A stretch of 64,000 nt of DNA from an uncultured Mesonia sp. (GCA_947494545.1 CANLVH010000002.1:186001-250000), one strand, 5' to 3'; counted from the first letter of the stretch, positions 35,511 to 45,603 are shown. Notes: a model not told the origin generated them from the letters alone. Translations and numbers: made by a program.

Positions 35511-36932
35511 GTGCAAAACTATCAAGACGCTTTATCTCATCCTATTTTTGAATATATTGGCGAAGCCGCAGAAAACCTAAATTTAGAAACCTATGTCATT
35601 GGTGGCTTTGTACGCGATTATTTCTTAAAGAGAGGAAAACCAAAAGATGTAGATATAGTAGCGGTTGGTAGCGGTATTGCCTTGGCGGAAGAAGTTGCTA
35701 AATTATTGCCACACCAACCAAAAGTACAGGTTTTTAAAACCTATGGCACGGCAATGTTGCGTGCTTTTGATATGGAAGTAGAGTTTGTTGGCGCCAGAAA
35801 AGAATCTTATTCAGAAAATAGCAGAAAACCTTTTGTAGAAGCCGGAAGTCTTCAGGACGACCAAAACAGACGCGATTTTACCATAAATGCTTTGGCGCTT
35901 CAGCTAAATAAAGAAAATTTCGGAAAATTATTAGATCCGTTTCACGGCTTAGACCATCTGCAGCAAAAGCTTCTAAAAACGCCTTTAGATCCGGATATTA
36001 CTTACTCAGACGATCCTTTGCGAATGTTGCGTGCCATTAGGTTTGCTACGCAATTGAATTTTAAAATAGAAACCGAATCTTTAGACGCAATAACCCGCAA
36101 CCACAAGCGCATTAAAATAATTTCTAAAGAAAGAATTGTAGACGAATTGCATAAAATTTTATTGGCAGAGAAACCTTCTGTAGGTTTTGCTTTACTAAAT
36201 AAAACAAAGCTACTGCCGTTTATTCTACCGGAACTTTCGGCTTTAAAAGGCATAGACGAAAAAGAAGGCCAACGCCACAAAGATAATTTCTGGCACACTT
36301 TAGAAGTAGTAGATAATATTGCTCAAAATACAGATAATTTATGGTTGCGTTGGGCGGCATTATTGCACGATATTGGTAAAGCCCCAACCAAACGTTTTCA
36401 TAAAAAAATTGGATGGACGTTTCATGGCCATGAATTTGTTGGCGCAAAAATGGTTTTTAAATTGTTTAAACGCCTTAAAATGCCGCTGAATGAAAAAATG
36501 AAATACGTCCAAAAACTGGTTTTAATGAGTTCGCGACCCATTGCTATTTCAGAAGAAAATGTAACTGACTCGGCCGTACGTCGTTTAATTTTTGATGCCG
36601 GTAATTATATAGAAGATTTAATGACGCTTTGCGAAGCAGATATTACAACTAAAAATCCTAAGCGTTATAAAAAATACCATAATAATTTTAAGATAGTTCG
36701 TAAAAAAATTAAAGAGGTAGAAGAACGTGACCATGTTCGTAATTTTCAACCGCCAATTTCGGGAGATGAGATTATGAAAACTTTCGGCTTAAAGCCTTCT
36801 AGAGAAATAGGCATTATAAAAAGCGCAATTAAAGAAGCTATTTTAGAAGGAGAAATACCAAACGAATATGAAGCGGCTAAAAAATTTATGCTAGAGAAAG
36901 GCCAAAAAATGGGATTAACCACCGTTGCCTAA
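35511..36932 (+). CDS. cca: CCA-adding tRNA nucleotidyltransferase with HD domain
   Basis: 473 residues from a GTG start; there is no in-frame ATG before the core domain. An AGGA (35498-35501) 9 bases upstream is an unusually good Shine-Dalgarno match. The nucleotidyltransferase head has [15 protein letters not shown] and [12 protein letters not shown] (about residues 27-54) with the DxD pair, then [11 protein letters not shown] (about 121-131). The HD domain reads [16 protein letters not shown] (about 281-296). It repairs or adds the 3' CCA of tRNAs. Confidence 0.92.
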   Translation: MQNYQDALSHPIFEYIGEAAENLNLETYVIGGFVRDYFLKRGKPKDVDIVAVGSGIALAEEVAKLLPHQPKVQVFKTYGTAMLRAFDMEVEFVGARKESYSENSRKPFVEAGSLQDDQNRRDFTINALALQLNKENFGKLLDPFHGLDHLQQKLLKTPLDPDITYSDDPLRMLRAIRFATQLNFKIETESLDAITRNHKRIKIISKERIVDELHKILLAEKPSVGFALLNKTKLLPFILPELSALKGIDEKEGQRHKDNFWHTLEVVDNIAQNTDNLWLRWAALLHDIGKAPTKRFHKKIGWTFHGHEFVGAKMVFKLFKRLKMPLNEKMKYVQKLVLMSSRPIAISEENVTDSAVRRLIFDAGNYIEDLMTLCEADITTKNPKRYKKYHNNFKIVRKKIKEVEERDHVRNFQPPISGDEIMKTFGLKPSREIGIIKSAIKEAILEGEIPNEYEAAKKFMLEKGQKMGLTTVA

Positions 36933-36947
36933 AAAAATAGTGGTTAA
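36915..36947 (+). other. Inverted repeat across the cca stop / ctaA leader
   Basis: TTAACCAC (36915-36922) and GTGGTTAA (36940-36947) pair perfectly around a 17-base loop containing the cca stop codon. It ends 9 bases before the ATG at 36957. There is no U-run, so it may be an mRNA-stability or translational element rather than a terminator. Confidence 0.4.
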
Positions 36948-36956
36948 AATTATGCT

Positions 36957-37979
36957 ATGAAACAAAGAAAAAAAGACAATAAAAAAGTGATTTACTGGTT
37001 GCTTACCGGTTGTTTTTTATTATTTATTATGGTTATTGTTGGCGGTATAACCCGCTTAACAGATTCTGGTTTATCTATGTCTAATTATAAATTAATTAGT
37101 GGCACTATTCCGCCAATTACAGATGCAGAGTGGCAAGAAGCTTTTGATTTGTATAAACAATTTCCGGAGTTTAACGCCTACAACACGCATTTTGAGCTAG
37201 AAGACTTTCAAGCCATTTATTTTTGGGAATGGTTTCATCGTGTTTTAGGTCGTTTAATTGGGTTGGTATTTATTATTCCGTTTTTATATTTTTTAATAAC
37301 CAAACAACTCAGTAAACCTACCATAAAAAAATCTTTAGTTTTATTGATATTAGGCGGTTTTCAAGGTTTCTTAGGTTGGTATATGGTAAAAAGTGGTTTG
37401 GTAGATATGCCAGATGTTAGTCATTACAGATTGGCAGCGCATTTAACTACAGCTTTTTTAACATTTGCTGCAACTTTATGGGTGGCTTTAGATTTAATTT
37501 TTCCGCAAAGGAAACCTGCGCTCAAACCGGTAAAAAAATGGTTAGTAATTGGCGCAATTATTTTATTGGTACAAATTATTTATGGGGCTTTTGTGGCCGG
37601 TTTAAAAGCCGGATTATTGCACAACCATTGGCCAATGATGAACGAAGGTATGTTTATGCACGATACGGTTTATCTACTAGAACCTCTTTATAAGAACTTT
37701 TTAGAAAACCCGAGTGGCATACAGTTTATACACCGTACTTTAGCTTATTTGGTGGTGATTGCCATTGTGATTATTTGGTTTACAGCGAGAAAATTCGCGT
37801 TAAGCAAAGCTCAAAAATTCGCTGTTAACGCTTTAATTTTTCTGGTTGTTTTACAATTTACGCTGGGTGTATTTACCATTCTTCTTAAAGTACCTTTATG
37901 GTTGGGCATTGCACACCAGATTGGAGCATTTTTTATGATTTCAGTTATGACATTTGCCCTGCATCGTTTTAGTAAATAA
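36957..37979 (+). CDS. ctaA: Heme A synthase (COX15/CtaA)
   Basis: 340 residues, eight predicted membrane segments. Heme-ligand histidines appear in the usual places: WEWFHRVLGRLIGL (about residues 91-104), HYRLAAHLTTAFL (about 155-167), FIHRTLAYLVVI (about 256-267) and IAHQIGAFFMIS (about 320-331). The family motif GGITRLTDSGLSM is near the N-terminus. It oxidises heme O to heme A for aa3-type cytochrome oxidase. It starts 24 bases after cca and is probably cotranscribed with it. Confidence 0.95.
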   Translation: MKQRKKDNKKVIYWLLTGCFLLFIMVIVGGITRLTDSGLSMSNYKLISGTIPPITDAEWQEAFDLYKQFPEFNAYNTHFELEDFQAIYFWEWFHRVLGRLIGLVFIIPFLYFLITKQLSKPTIKKSLVLLILGGFQGFLGWYMVKSGLVDMPDVSHYRLAAHLTTAFLTFAATLWVALDLIFPQRKPALKPVKKWLVIGAIILLVQIIYGAFVAGLKAGLLHNHWPMMNEGMFMHDTVYLLEPLYKNFLENPSGIQFIHRTLAYLVVIAIVIIWFTARKFALSKAQKFAVNALIFLVVLQFTLGVFTILLKVPLWLGIAHQIGAFFMISVMTFALHRFSK

Positions 37980-37990
37980 GTTTAAAAAAC

Positions 37991-37998
37991 TACCTTTG
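37991..37998 (+). promoter_or_regulatory. Promoter -7 element, TACCTTTG
   Basis: Exact TAnnTTTG match 21 bases before the ATG at 38019. Confidence 0.6.
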
Positions 37999-38018
37999 CA
38001 CGCGCAAAAAATAATATT

Positions 38019-38537
38019 ATGGTTTACAGATTTCGGATTGTATTAGACACCTTAGAAGAAGTTTTTAGGGACATAGAAATAGAAGACAACGCTACTTTAG
38101 AAGACCTTCATAACGCTATTACCCAAGCTTTTGGGTTTGATGGTACAGAAATGGCTTCGTTTTATCTTAGCGATGAAAATTGGAATCAAGGTGAAGAAAT
38201 TGTTCTTTTTGATATGAACGAAGGTGCAAATCCTGTAAGAATGATGAACGAAACTGCCCTAGATACCGTAGTTTCTGAAAGTCAAACCAAACTTATCTAC
38301 GTCTATGACTTTTTTGATATGTGGACATTCTATGTAGAACTCGCAGATATTGCAGAACCAAAAGACGGCCGCGATTATCCTAATCTTATGTACTCGCACG
38401 GCCATCTACCCGACAGTCCGCCGGAGAAAAACTTTGAAGCCGAAAAATTAGACGATTTTGAAGATGATTTTAAGGAAGATTTTGATCAAAATATAGATTT
38501 TGACAACCTAGACGAATTTGACCAAAATTGGAATTAA
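38019..38537 (+). CDS. Plasmid pRiA4b ORF-3-like protein
   Basis: 172 residues. It opens MVYRFRIVLDTLEEVFRDIE with TLEDLHNAITQAFGFDGTEM (about residues 28-47) and LIYVYDFFDMWTFYVEL (about 90-106), the ordered features of the pRiA4b ORF-3 family (also called IS1096 TnpR-like). It ends in a highly acidic tail (DDFEDDFKEDFDQNIDFD). Function is unknown; the name does not imply a mobile element, and none is seen nearby. It is transcribed alone. Confidence 0.87.
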   Translation: MVYRFRIVLDTLEEVFRDIEIEDNATLEDLHNAITQAFGFDGTEMASFYLSDENWNQGEEIVLFDMNEGANPVRMMNETALDTVVSESQTKLIYVYDFFDMWTFYVELADIAEPKDGRDYPNLMYSHGHLPDSPPEKNFEAEKLDDFEDDFKEDFDQNIDFDNLDEFDQNWN

Positions 38538-38692
38538 CCTTTACGGAATTAAATAGGTAGTTTTCATATATTTTTTACCGAAAAGAACCTTAGAAAGTTT
38601 AAAAATCTACTTTAAAGCTTAAGTTTGCTTTACGGAAAAATTTGCAGAATTTACTCTACAACAACCCTAGTTCTTAACCCAAACTACAAACA

Positions 38693-39751
38693 ATGATCAA
38701 TTTATATTCAGCCCAAATAGAATCGCTTTCTATACATCGTGTAGGCAATAAAAACCGTAGTGAAGAAATGTTCTTATCGCAAGAACCTTATGCCGTAAAC
38801 GATGAGTTGCACGCGCTGTTAAAAGAATATTTTTTAAAACCATTTCGTTCTAAAGAAGAAAACTTCTATCAATTTGTGCACGAAGCAGATTTAGAGTTCC
38901 ACGAGCTGTATAATGCGGTTAATACTATTTTTGAAAATCCGGATAGCGCACACGAAACCTCCAAAAAAATTGCAAAGCATTTGTTTGACCAAGCCAAGCA
39001 TCCGCACATTAAAAGTGGCGAATTATACGTTGTATATTGGGAAAATGTTATGCTCAACAACGAACGTATGGACGCTGTGGGCATATTCAAATCAGAATTA
39101 AAACACGATTTTCTCCAGTTTGATGAGCAAGGACAAAATTTAGAAGCAGTTTTGCAACAAGGAGTCAATTTGAATAAATTAGACAAAGGCGCGCTTATTT
39201 TTAACAACAGCAAAGAAGAAGGTTATAAAATTTTATCGGTAGATTCTAATAGATACGATACCAAATATTGGTTAGAACAATTTTTGGGCGTAGATGTTTT
39301 TGCCGATGAAAATTTCAACACAAAAAGCTATTTAAAATTCTGTCAGAACTTTGCCAAAGACGTGGTTTTACCTGCCGAGGATAAACAACAAGAAGTGATG
39401 TTTATGAACCGCGCTGTAAATCATTTTGCCAAAAATGACGAGTTTGAAGAAAGCAAATTTTTAAACGAAGTAGTAGAAAATCCTGAACTAATACCAGAAT
39501 TTCAGCATTATAAAACAGAAAAGGCACCAAAATACAAAATTGAAGATTTAACGCAATTCCCCGTTTCTAACACCGCAGTTAGCGCCGCACGTAAAAAAAT
39601 TAAAAGTGTAATTAACCTAGACACTAACGTGCAAATTAAAATGGATTTTATAAATCCTGAAAGCGCAGAAAAATTTATAGAAAAAGGCTGGGACGAAGAA
39701 CGACAAATGTATTACTACCTAGTATATTTCAATAAAGAAGAGAAAAAATAG
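38693..39751 (+). CDS. NdpA/YejK-like (37-kDa) nucleoid-associated protein
   Basis: 352 residues. The N-terminal part has IESLSIHRVGNKNRSEEMFL and the NA37 helix with LKEYFLKPF, then the GELYVVYWENVMLNN segment (about residues 104-118) and GVNLNKLDKGALIF (about 157-170), which match the NA37 family. YejK-type proteins bind the nucleoid; the function is not known in Bacteroidota. Upstream are two TTTACGGAA 9-mers (38540 and 38629) within 155 bases. It converges with the next gene across a hairpin. Confidence 0.85.
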   Translation: MINLYSAQIESLSIHRVGNKNRSEEMFLSQEPYAVNDELHALLKEYFLKPFRSKEENFYQFVHEADLEFHELYNAVNTIFENPDSAHETSKKIAKHLFDQAKHPHIKSGELYVVYWENVMLNNERMDAVGIFKSELKHDFLQFDEQGQNLEAVLQQGVNLNKLDKGALIFNNSKEEGYKILSVDSNRYDTKYWLEQFLGVDVFADENFNTKSYLKFCQNFAKDVVLPAEDKQQEVMFMNRAVNHFAKNDEFEESKFLNEVVENPELIPEFQHYKTEKAPKYKIEDLTQFPVSNTAVSAARKKIKSVINLDTNVQIKMDFINPESAEKFIEKGWDEERQMYYYLVYFNKEEKK

Positions 39752-39757
39752 TTTTAT

Positions 39758-39805
39758 AAAGCTGCGAGGGTTTAATTCAAGAATTATTTCACCGCAGCTT
39801 TTTCT
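39758..39805. terminator. Bidirectional hairpin terminator
   Basis: Outer arms AAAGCTGCG (39758-39766) and CGCAGCTTT (39793-39801) enclose a second small hairpin TAATTC/GAATTA (39773-39778 and 39781-39786). It is followed by T-run on the plus strand, between convergent genes. Confidence 0.75.
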
Positions 39806-40871
39806 AAAACTCCATTACTTCTTTAGCGCTTACATCTACATAATTTCGTTTTACAAATTCTAGAGCAGTTCGTAATACATTGCCCATTGTTTTGGCTCGT
39901 TTAAACCGAATATCTTTAGAATATGCCACCAAATCTTTCCGTAAACTTTTTACATTTTCGTTAGAAGATACGTGGTCGTTTACCATACAGCGTATTAACT
40001 TTCTATACCGTTTTTGCGATGCAATTAAACGCTTGGCCAATTGCGAGCGTTCTTCTCGCCTATACTGGTCTATAGAAGATTCTTCTAGTTTTTGGGTTAC
40101 CAACTCCACCATTGGATAGTTTTCTTTAAAAAATTGCGGTCGGTAAACTTTTAGATTGCCTTCGTAAGATTGCTGGTCAAAATCTATAGCCCGAATTTGA
40201 TAAGCTACGTGGTCAAAATCGTGGGTTGGGATTACCACATAATTATACGAGCGCATATCTCCTAGAAGTCGCAAAGTGCAACGCTCGTTAAACTTCACAA
40301 ATTGTTTAGCTATTTGTATTTTTGCGCGCTCATCGCAATTTGGTAAATGTTCTTTTATAAAAACATCTCCGGGTATGCCGGCAATATGCTCTTCTATTAA
40401 AGTGTCGCGATAAATCAAAAAATTAATTCGGTGGGGTGATAATACGTGTTCAAACTCTAAACCGTAAATTCTGGAAGCATCTGCTTTTTTAATATAGAAA
40501 TACGTAAAAGAATCGTTTAAAATATTTCGCACTTTTACACGAAAAGGTTTAGAGTTTCCAAAAGTACAATAGTCTATTGCATCTACATTTAAATGCTCAA
40601 AAGCGTCGTCGCTACCATCAGAATATAAAATATTATAAACACGTTTTAGGCTGTTGTCTATTTCTGTACGTTCGTGGTCCGGATAATAACAGCGCACCCA
40701 TAAAGTATCTTCGTCGTTTTGATCATAAACCACAATAGAGCCGGAAAAACGCAATAAATCTTCATAAAACACCGGAATTTTTGTTCTTCGGTTATAAAAA
40801 GTTAAATATTTCTCCAATCGTTCGTTTATAGGAAACGATGGTTTTTTCTTAGACATTAGCTTTTCTTCCAT
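39804..40871 (-). CDS. Conserved-looking protein with possible divergent kinase fold
   Basis: 355 residues (an ATG five codons in, at 40856, is also possible). No family is recognised with certainty. The order of segments recalls small-molecule kinases: FTYFYIKKADASRIYGLEFE (about residues 125-144), a hinge-like LIEEHIAGIPGDVFI (about 160-174), LLGDMRSYNYVVI (about 206-218, like GDxxxxN of APH/choline kinases) and IRAIDFDQQSYEG (about 232-244, like the metal-binding IDFD). The rest is basic and helical (ERSQLAKRLIASQKRYRKLI). It is cytosolic. I infer a divergent phosphotransferase; a non-catalytic relative is equally possible. Confidence 0.5.
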   Translation of the reverse strand: MEEKLMSKKKPSFPINERLEKYLTFYNRRTKIPVFYEDLLRFSGSIVVYDQNDEDTLWVRCYYPDHERTEIDNSLKRVYNILYSDGSDDAFEHLNVDAIDYCTFGNSKPFRVKVRNILNDSFTYFYIKKADASRIYGLEFEHVLSPHRINFLIYRDTLIEEHIAGIPGDVFIKEHLPNCDERAKIQIAKQFVKFNERCTLRLLGDMRSYNYVVIPTHDFDHVAYQIRAIDFDQQSYEGNLKVYRPQFFKENYPMVELVTQKLEESSIDQYRREERSQLAKRLIASQKRYRKLIRCMVNDHVSSNENVKSLRKDLVAYSKDIRFKRAKTMGNVLRTALEFVKRNYVDVSAKEVMEF

Positions 40872-40961
40872 ACCTCAATGTATTAAAAATTTTGCGATTG
40901 CAATCTTCTTTTTGTAACAAAATAGTACCTTGGTCGTTACTTTTCTAAAACCAAACAAATT

Positions 40962-41870
40962 TTGAATACAATACTTACTCTAAATAACATTACCAAGAAT
41001 TATGGTGCTGTAACCGCGGTGAGCAATTTAAGCTTTACTATTGAAAAAGGCAACGTTTACGGCATTTTAGGACCCAACGGAAGTGGTAAATCTACCACTT
41101 TGGGAATTGTTTTAAACGTGGTTAATAAAACCAGCGGAGATTTTCATTGGTTTGACGGTTCTATTTCTACGCATAATGCTTTAAAAAAGGTTGGCGCAAT
41201 TATAGAACGACCAAATTTCTATCCGTATATGACGGCCAAACAGAATTTAGATTTGGTATGCAAAATTAAGAATGTAAAAAACGCCAAAATAGAAGAAAAA
41301 TTAGATTTGGTTGGTTTGTTAGACCGTAAAGACCATAAATTTCGTTCTTTTTCTTTAGGAATGAAACAGCGTTTGGCAATTGCTTCTGCTTTACTGAATG
41401 ATCCTGAAATTTTAATTTTAGACGAGCCTACAAACGGGTTAGATCCGCAAGGTATTCATCAAATACGCGAAATTATTCAAAAAATCGCTGCTATGGGAAC
41501 TACTATTTTATTGGCTTCTCACTTGCTAGACGAAGTAGAAAAAGTTTGTACGCACGTGGTTATTATCCGTAAAGGAAAAAAGCTATACTCCGGTCGCGTA
41601 GACGAAATGACCGCAAGTCACGGTTATTTTGAGCTAAACGCAGAAAACGCTTCGGTTCTTTTAGATTATTTGAAAAACAGCAACAATTTTGAGAAAATTA
41701 AAACAGACGAACAATCTGGATTAATTACTGCTTTTCCTTCTTCTCCGCTTCAAGCGGAAAAATTAAATAAAGAATTGATGGAAAACGGCATTCAACTTTC
41801 TCACTTAGTTATGCGTCGGGAAAGTTTAGAACAACAATTTTTAGCACTCACCAACCACGAAAACGCTTAA
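40962..41870 (+). CDS. ABC transporter ATP-binding protein
   Basis: 302 residues, starting at TTG (no ATG is available before the Walker A region). Walker A GPNGSGKST (about residues 37-45), signature FSLGMKQRLAIASALL (about 129-144), Walker B ILILDEPTNGLDPQG (about 148-162) and the switch His in LLASHLLDEVEK (about 182-193). The ~80-residue C-terminal extension is typical of the bacitracin/nodulation type exporters. It pairs with the permease that starts one base after its stop codon. Confidence 0.93.
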   Translation: MNTILTLNNITKNYGAVTAVSNLSFTIEKGNVYGILGPNGSGKSTTLGIVLNVVNKTSGDFHWFDGSISTHNALKKVGAIIERPNFYPYMTAKQNLDLVCKIKNVKNAKIEEKLDLVGLLDRKDHKFRSFSLGMKQRLAIASALLNDPEILILDEPTNGLDPQGIHQIREIIQKIAAMGTTILLASHLLDEVEKVCTHVVIIRKGKKLYSGRVDEMTASHGYFELNAENASVLLDYLKNSNNFEKIKTDEQSGLITAFPSSPLQAEKLNKELMENGIQLSHLVMRRESLEQQFLALTNHENA

Positions 41871-41871
41871 T

Positions 41872-42708
41872 ATGCTTAGATTACTTACCATAGAATACCA
41901 TAAATTACGCTATAGCAGATCTACAAAAATCTTAACTTTCACTTATTTCGGACTGTTTTTGTTTATAGCGCTTTTTGCTTCGATTCGTTTTAACTTTATG
42001 GGAATCGATTTTCAATTGGCAGACCAAGGAATTTTTAATTTTCCGTACATCTGGCATTTCAATACCTATTTTGCAGCTTTACTTAAAATATTCTTAGCCA
42101 TTGTAATAGTTTCCATGGTTTCTAACGAATATAGCAATCGTACCCTAAAACAGAATTTGATAGATGGGATGAGCAAAAAAGAGTTTGTCTTGTCTAAATT
42201 CTACACCGTTGTTGCGCTGGCACTACTTTCTACCGTATTTATTTTTGTAGTTTCTTTGGTGTTGGGTTTAATTTTTTCAGACTATAACGAGTTCTCTATC
42301 ATTTTTTCTGACTTAGAATACATCCTGGCTTATTTTGTTAAGCTACTTGGTTTTTTTAGCTTCTGTTTATTTTTAGGCATTTTGGTAAAACGTTCTGCAT
42401 TTGCTTTGGGTTTTTTATTTCTATGGTGGATTTTAGAAAGCATTGTCTACGGCGTGATGCGTTTTTACATTTTCAGTAAAGAATCTATTGCAGATAATAT
42501 TGCACAATTTTTTCCGCTTGAAGCGATGTCCAACTTAGTAAAACAACCTATAACGCGCTTAAACGTTATAAAAACCGCAGCAAACCAAATGAAAACCGAT
42601 ATAAATTTAGATTATGCGGTACATTGGTACCAGATATTAATTGTTTTGGTTTGGATGGTTATTTTTACCTACACATCGTATGCATTGCTTAAAAAAAGGG
42701 ATTTGTAA
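41872..42708 (+). CDS. ABC transporter permease (ABC-2 type)
   Basis: 278 residues with six predicted membrane segments, beginning MLRLLTIEYHKLRYSRSTKI. Landmarks include VSNEYSNRTLKQNLIDGMSK (about 82-101), the cytoplasmic loop that contacts the ATPase in ABC-2 permeases, and a final LIVLVWMVIFTYTSYALLKK. The substrate is unknown. Adjacent to the ATPase gene with 1-base spacing, so the two form one exporter. Confidence 0.9.
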   Translation: MLRLLTIEYHKLRYSRSTKILTFTYFGLFLFIALFASIRFNFMGIDFQLADQGIFNFPYIWHFNTYFAALLKIFLAIVIVSMVSNEYSNRTLKQNLIDGMSKKEFVLSKFYTVVALALLSTVFIFVVSLVLGLIFSDYNEFSIIFSDLEYILAYFVKLLGFFSFCLFLGILVKRSAFALGFLFLWWILESIVYGVMRFYIFSKESIADNIAQFFPLEAMSNLVKQPITRLNVIKTAANQMKTDINLDYAVHWYQILIVLVWMVIFTYTSYALLKKRDL

Positions 42709-42719
42709 TACAGAAAATG

Positions 42720-42727
42720 TATTTTTG
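42720..42727 (+). promoter_or_regulatory. Promoter -7 element, TATTTTTG
   Basis: Exact TAnnTTTG match 18 bases before the ATG at 42745; it would drive the first T9SS protein of the group. Confidence 0.6.
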
Positions 42728-42744
42728 TAGAAATCTTCCTTTTT

Positions 42745-45603
42745 ATGTCGCTTAGACTTTTTATTGCATGCTTGTTTCTCCCATTTTTTGCATTTTCGCA
42801 AGGCGAAGCAAACTATTGGTATTTTGGTAACAATGCCGGCCTAAATTTTAATACAAGTCCGCCAAGCAGTTTAAGCAACGGCGCGCTAAGCACGAGTGAA
42901 GGCTGCTCAACAATTTCAGACGAAAGCGGTAATCTCTTGTTTTATACAGATGGCAGAACCGTTTGGAACCGCAACCACCAAATTATGAGCAACGCAGATT
43001 ATTTTGGCGGCTCCGGTTTGTTGGGCGACCCCTCCTCTACTTCTAGCGGCTTGATTGTGCCGCATCCTACCAATCGGGATTTATATTACGTTTTTACGGT
43101 AGATGAACCACATCACGACAACGCGGCAGCATATCCCAACCAAGGTCCGGGAACGGCAAACGGGCAATATACAGATTTACCAAACAGCAGTGTGCCACAA
43201 GACGATGATGGTTATAATAATGGCCTCAATTATTCTTTAGTAGATATGACGTTAGATGGCGGCTTAGGAAATGTGGTTGCCACCGAAAAAAATGTACATT
43301 TAGTAACCTATAACCCAAACGATTCCGAAGAAATAAAGTACCAAGTTTCCGAAAAAATAACTGCCGTAAAAGGAAGCGATTGTAATTCTATTTGGGTAGT
43401 AACCCATTTTATAGACGAATTTTACGCGTTTAAAATAGATGAAAATGGCGTAGAAGAAACTCCGGTAATTACGCAAATTGGTCCGGAAATTCCAATTGAC
43501 TCTTATCGAAGAGCAGCAATTGGTTATATGAAAATTTCGCCAAACGGAAAAAAATTAATTATAGCGCACAATACTAGAACGTACAACCAAGTTGGCAATA
43601 GCGATGCCGAAGATGGCGGCGTATTTTTATATGATTTTAACGACGAAACCGGTCAAATTTCTAACCAAACCATTTTAGTAGAAAACATAAACGCTTACGG
43701 CGTAGAATTTTCTATGGAAACAAAAAAAGCTTATGCCACGGTAACAAAAGGCGTAAATTTGCGCTTATACCAATGGGATTTAGAAGCAGAAGATATTGCT
43801 AATTCTATGGTGCAAATTTCGGGTACCACTGGAGGTCAAGCTACCGCATTGCAACTGGCACCAAACGGAAAAATTTATAAAACCCTAATTAATCAAAACA
43901 AATTAGCGGTTATTAATAATCCGGAATTAGATGGTAATGCGGTAGATTATTCAGAAAGTTTGGCCGGCGGCGCTTTACCACTTTCAAACGTTAGTTTGTT
44001 TGGGTTGCCACCTTTTATTCAGTCTTTTTTTGCTTCTCGCGTAAATATTATAGACGACACCACAGAAGAAATTGTAACCGAATTAAACTTGTGCGATGGC
44101 GAAAATTTCACCTTGCAATATTCAGAAAATATTCCCGGGGCAACTTATACTTGGTATAAAAACGAAACAGAAATTATAGGCGAAAACAATTTTACTTTAA
44201 ACGTAAGTCAAGAAAGCAACCAAACGCTACCACAAACAACAACCTACAAATTAGTTATAAATCCTAACGATGGCTCTTGCCCGTTAAAAGGCATTGCAAA
44301 TGTTACTTTTCATCCTTATCCGCCCGCAGAAAGTTTAGAAGTGGTACAATGTGATCTTTACGGATTAGATCAAGCTGTTTTTAATTTAGAGACGATAAAA
44401 TCAGAACTAACCAATAACGATTCTACTTTAGAGATTACCTATTTTGAAGCTATGGCTTACGCCGAAACAAATCAAAATGCTATAGAGGATATTCAAGCTT
44501 ACGAAAATTACGAAAATCCGCAACAAATTTTCACCCGCGTAAAAAATACCGCGACCGGATGTACCAGTTTTGGCGAAATAACTTTAAAGGTAAATAATTT
44601 AGCCTTAGAGGTTATAAAACTTCGACAATGTCCTACAAACGAAAACGGATTAGAAGAATTTGATTTAAACGAAGCGACTAACATTTTACAGGAAACAGAT
44701 TCTACTTTTCAAGTAAACTATTACTTAACCGAAGAGGAAGCTTATTTTGAGGAAAATCCGATAAGCAGCATTTCTAATTTTCAAAACACCACGGCTTTTT
44801 CACAAAGTATTTTTGCGCGTGTTAGCAGCGATGGCGGTTGCGAAGACATTGTAGAAATACAGTTAGAAGTAGAAAACACGATTCCTATAGGAGATGATAA
44901 GCAATTGTATTACTGTCAAGAAAATTTTCCGCAAAGTATAGAATTGTCTTCCGGCATTCCTTCTTCAGAAATAAATAATTATACGTTTTTATGGAGTTCA
45001 GACAATTCCACTTCGCAAAGTATAAACGTTAACACTGCCGGAGAATATACGGTAACGGCAACGCACAAAACAAGCGGCTGTTATGCTTCCAGAACTTTTA
45101 AAATAATAGAGTCAAACCAAGCCGAATTTTCCGTAAACATCAAAGATTTTCGAGAAAATAAGAATGAAATAAAAATAGTACTTTCAGAAAATAACTTGGG
45201 CGACTATGAATTTTCTTTAGACAATGAATTTGGTACCTATCAAGAATCTCCAATTTTTAAAAATCTACCTGCCGGGGAATATACTGTTTACGTAAAAGAT
45301 AAAAACGGCTGTGGTATTTCTGCTAAAGAAATAGTTATTTTAGGTGCTATGCAGTTTTTCACGCCAAACCAAGATGGTTATAACGACCGTTGGGGAATTA
45401 TTGGTCGGTCTAAAACAAATTTACGCGCTACCAAGATTTATATTTTTGATAGGTACGGAAAGCTTTTAAAGAATTTTGGTGGTAATTTTGAAGGTTGGGA
45501 TGGTACTTACAACGGCAAGAATATGCCTTCTAACGATTATTGGTACAAAATCATCTTAGAAAATGGCCGAACGGTAAAAGGTAATTTTAGTTTAATTCGT
45601 TAA
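42745..45603 (+). CDS. T9SS type B secreted protein with beta-propeller-like N-terminal domain
   Basis: 952 residues. Signal peptide MSLRLFIACLFLPFFAFSQ. Residues ~20-430 form repeated strand groups typical of propeller folds (GEANYWYFGNNAGLNFNTSP, ISDESGNLLFYTDGRTVWNR, MKISPNGKKLIIAHNTRTYN, LAPNGKIYKTL). Then come an Ig-like segment (about 430-530), two copies of an ~85-95 residue module (about 530-625 and 625-715), another Ig-like segment, and a C-terminal type B sorting domain from about residue 868 (FFTPNQDGYND, FDRYGKLLKNF, MPSNDYWYKI). It is exported by the type IX system and attached to or released from the cell surface. Confidence 0.9.
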   Translation: MSLRLFIACLFLPFFAFSQGEANYWYFGNNAGLNFNTSPPSSLSNGALSTSEGCSTISDESGNLLFYTDGRTVWNRNHQIMSNADYFGGSGLLGDPSSTSSGLIVPHPTNRDLYYVFTVDEPHHDNAAAYPNQGPGTANGQYTDLPNSSVPQDDDGYNNGLNYSLVDMTLDGGLGNVVATEKNVHLVTYNPNDSEEIKYQVSEKITAVKGSDCNSIWVVTHFIDEFYAFKIDENGVEETPVITQIGPEIPIDSYRRAAIGYMKISPNGKKLIIAHNTRTYNQVGNSDAEDGGVFLYDFNDETGQISNQTILVENINAYGVEFSMETKKAYATVTKGVNLRLYQWDLEAEDIANSMVQISGTTGGQATALQLAPNGKIYKTLINQNKLAVINNPELDGNAVDYSESLAGGALPLSNVSLFGLPPFIQSFFASRVNIIDDTTEEIVTELNLCDGENFTLQYSENIPGATYTWYKNETEIIGENNFTLNVSQESNQTLPQTTTYKLVINPNDGSCPLKGIANVTFHPYPPAESLEVVQCDLYGLDQAVFNLETIKSELTNNDSTLEITYFEAMAYAETNQNAIEDIQAYENYENPQQIFTRVKNTATGCTSFGEITLKVNNLALEVIKLRQCPTNENGLEEFDLNEATNILQETDSTFQVNYYLTEEEAYFEENPISSISNFQNTTAFSQSIFARVSSDGGCEDIVEIQLEVENTIPIGDDKQLYYCQENFPQSIELSSGIPSSEINNYTFLWSSDNSTSQSINVNTAGEYTVTATHKTSGCYASRTFKIIESNQAEFSVNIKDFRENKNEIKIVLSENNLGDYEFSLDNEFGTYQESPIFKNLPAGEYTVYVKDKNGCGISAKEIVILGAMQFFTPNQDGYNDRWGIIGRSKTNLRATKIYIFDRYGKLLKNFGGNFEGWDGTYNGKNMPSNDYWYKIILENGRTVKGNFSLIR

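Noticed and set aside
38019..38537. Mobile-element gene, because the family is sometimes labelled IS1096 TnpR-like
   Set aside because: No transposase, terminal inverted repeats or target duplication nearby; the family is widely found as a chromosomal single gene.
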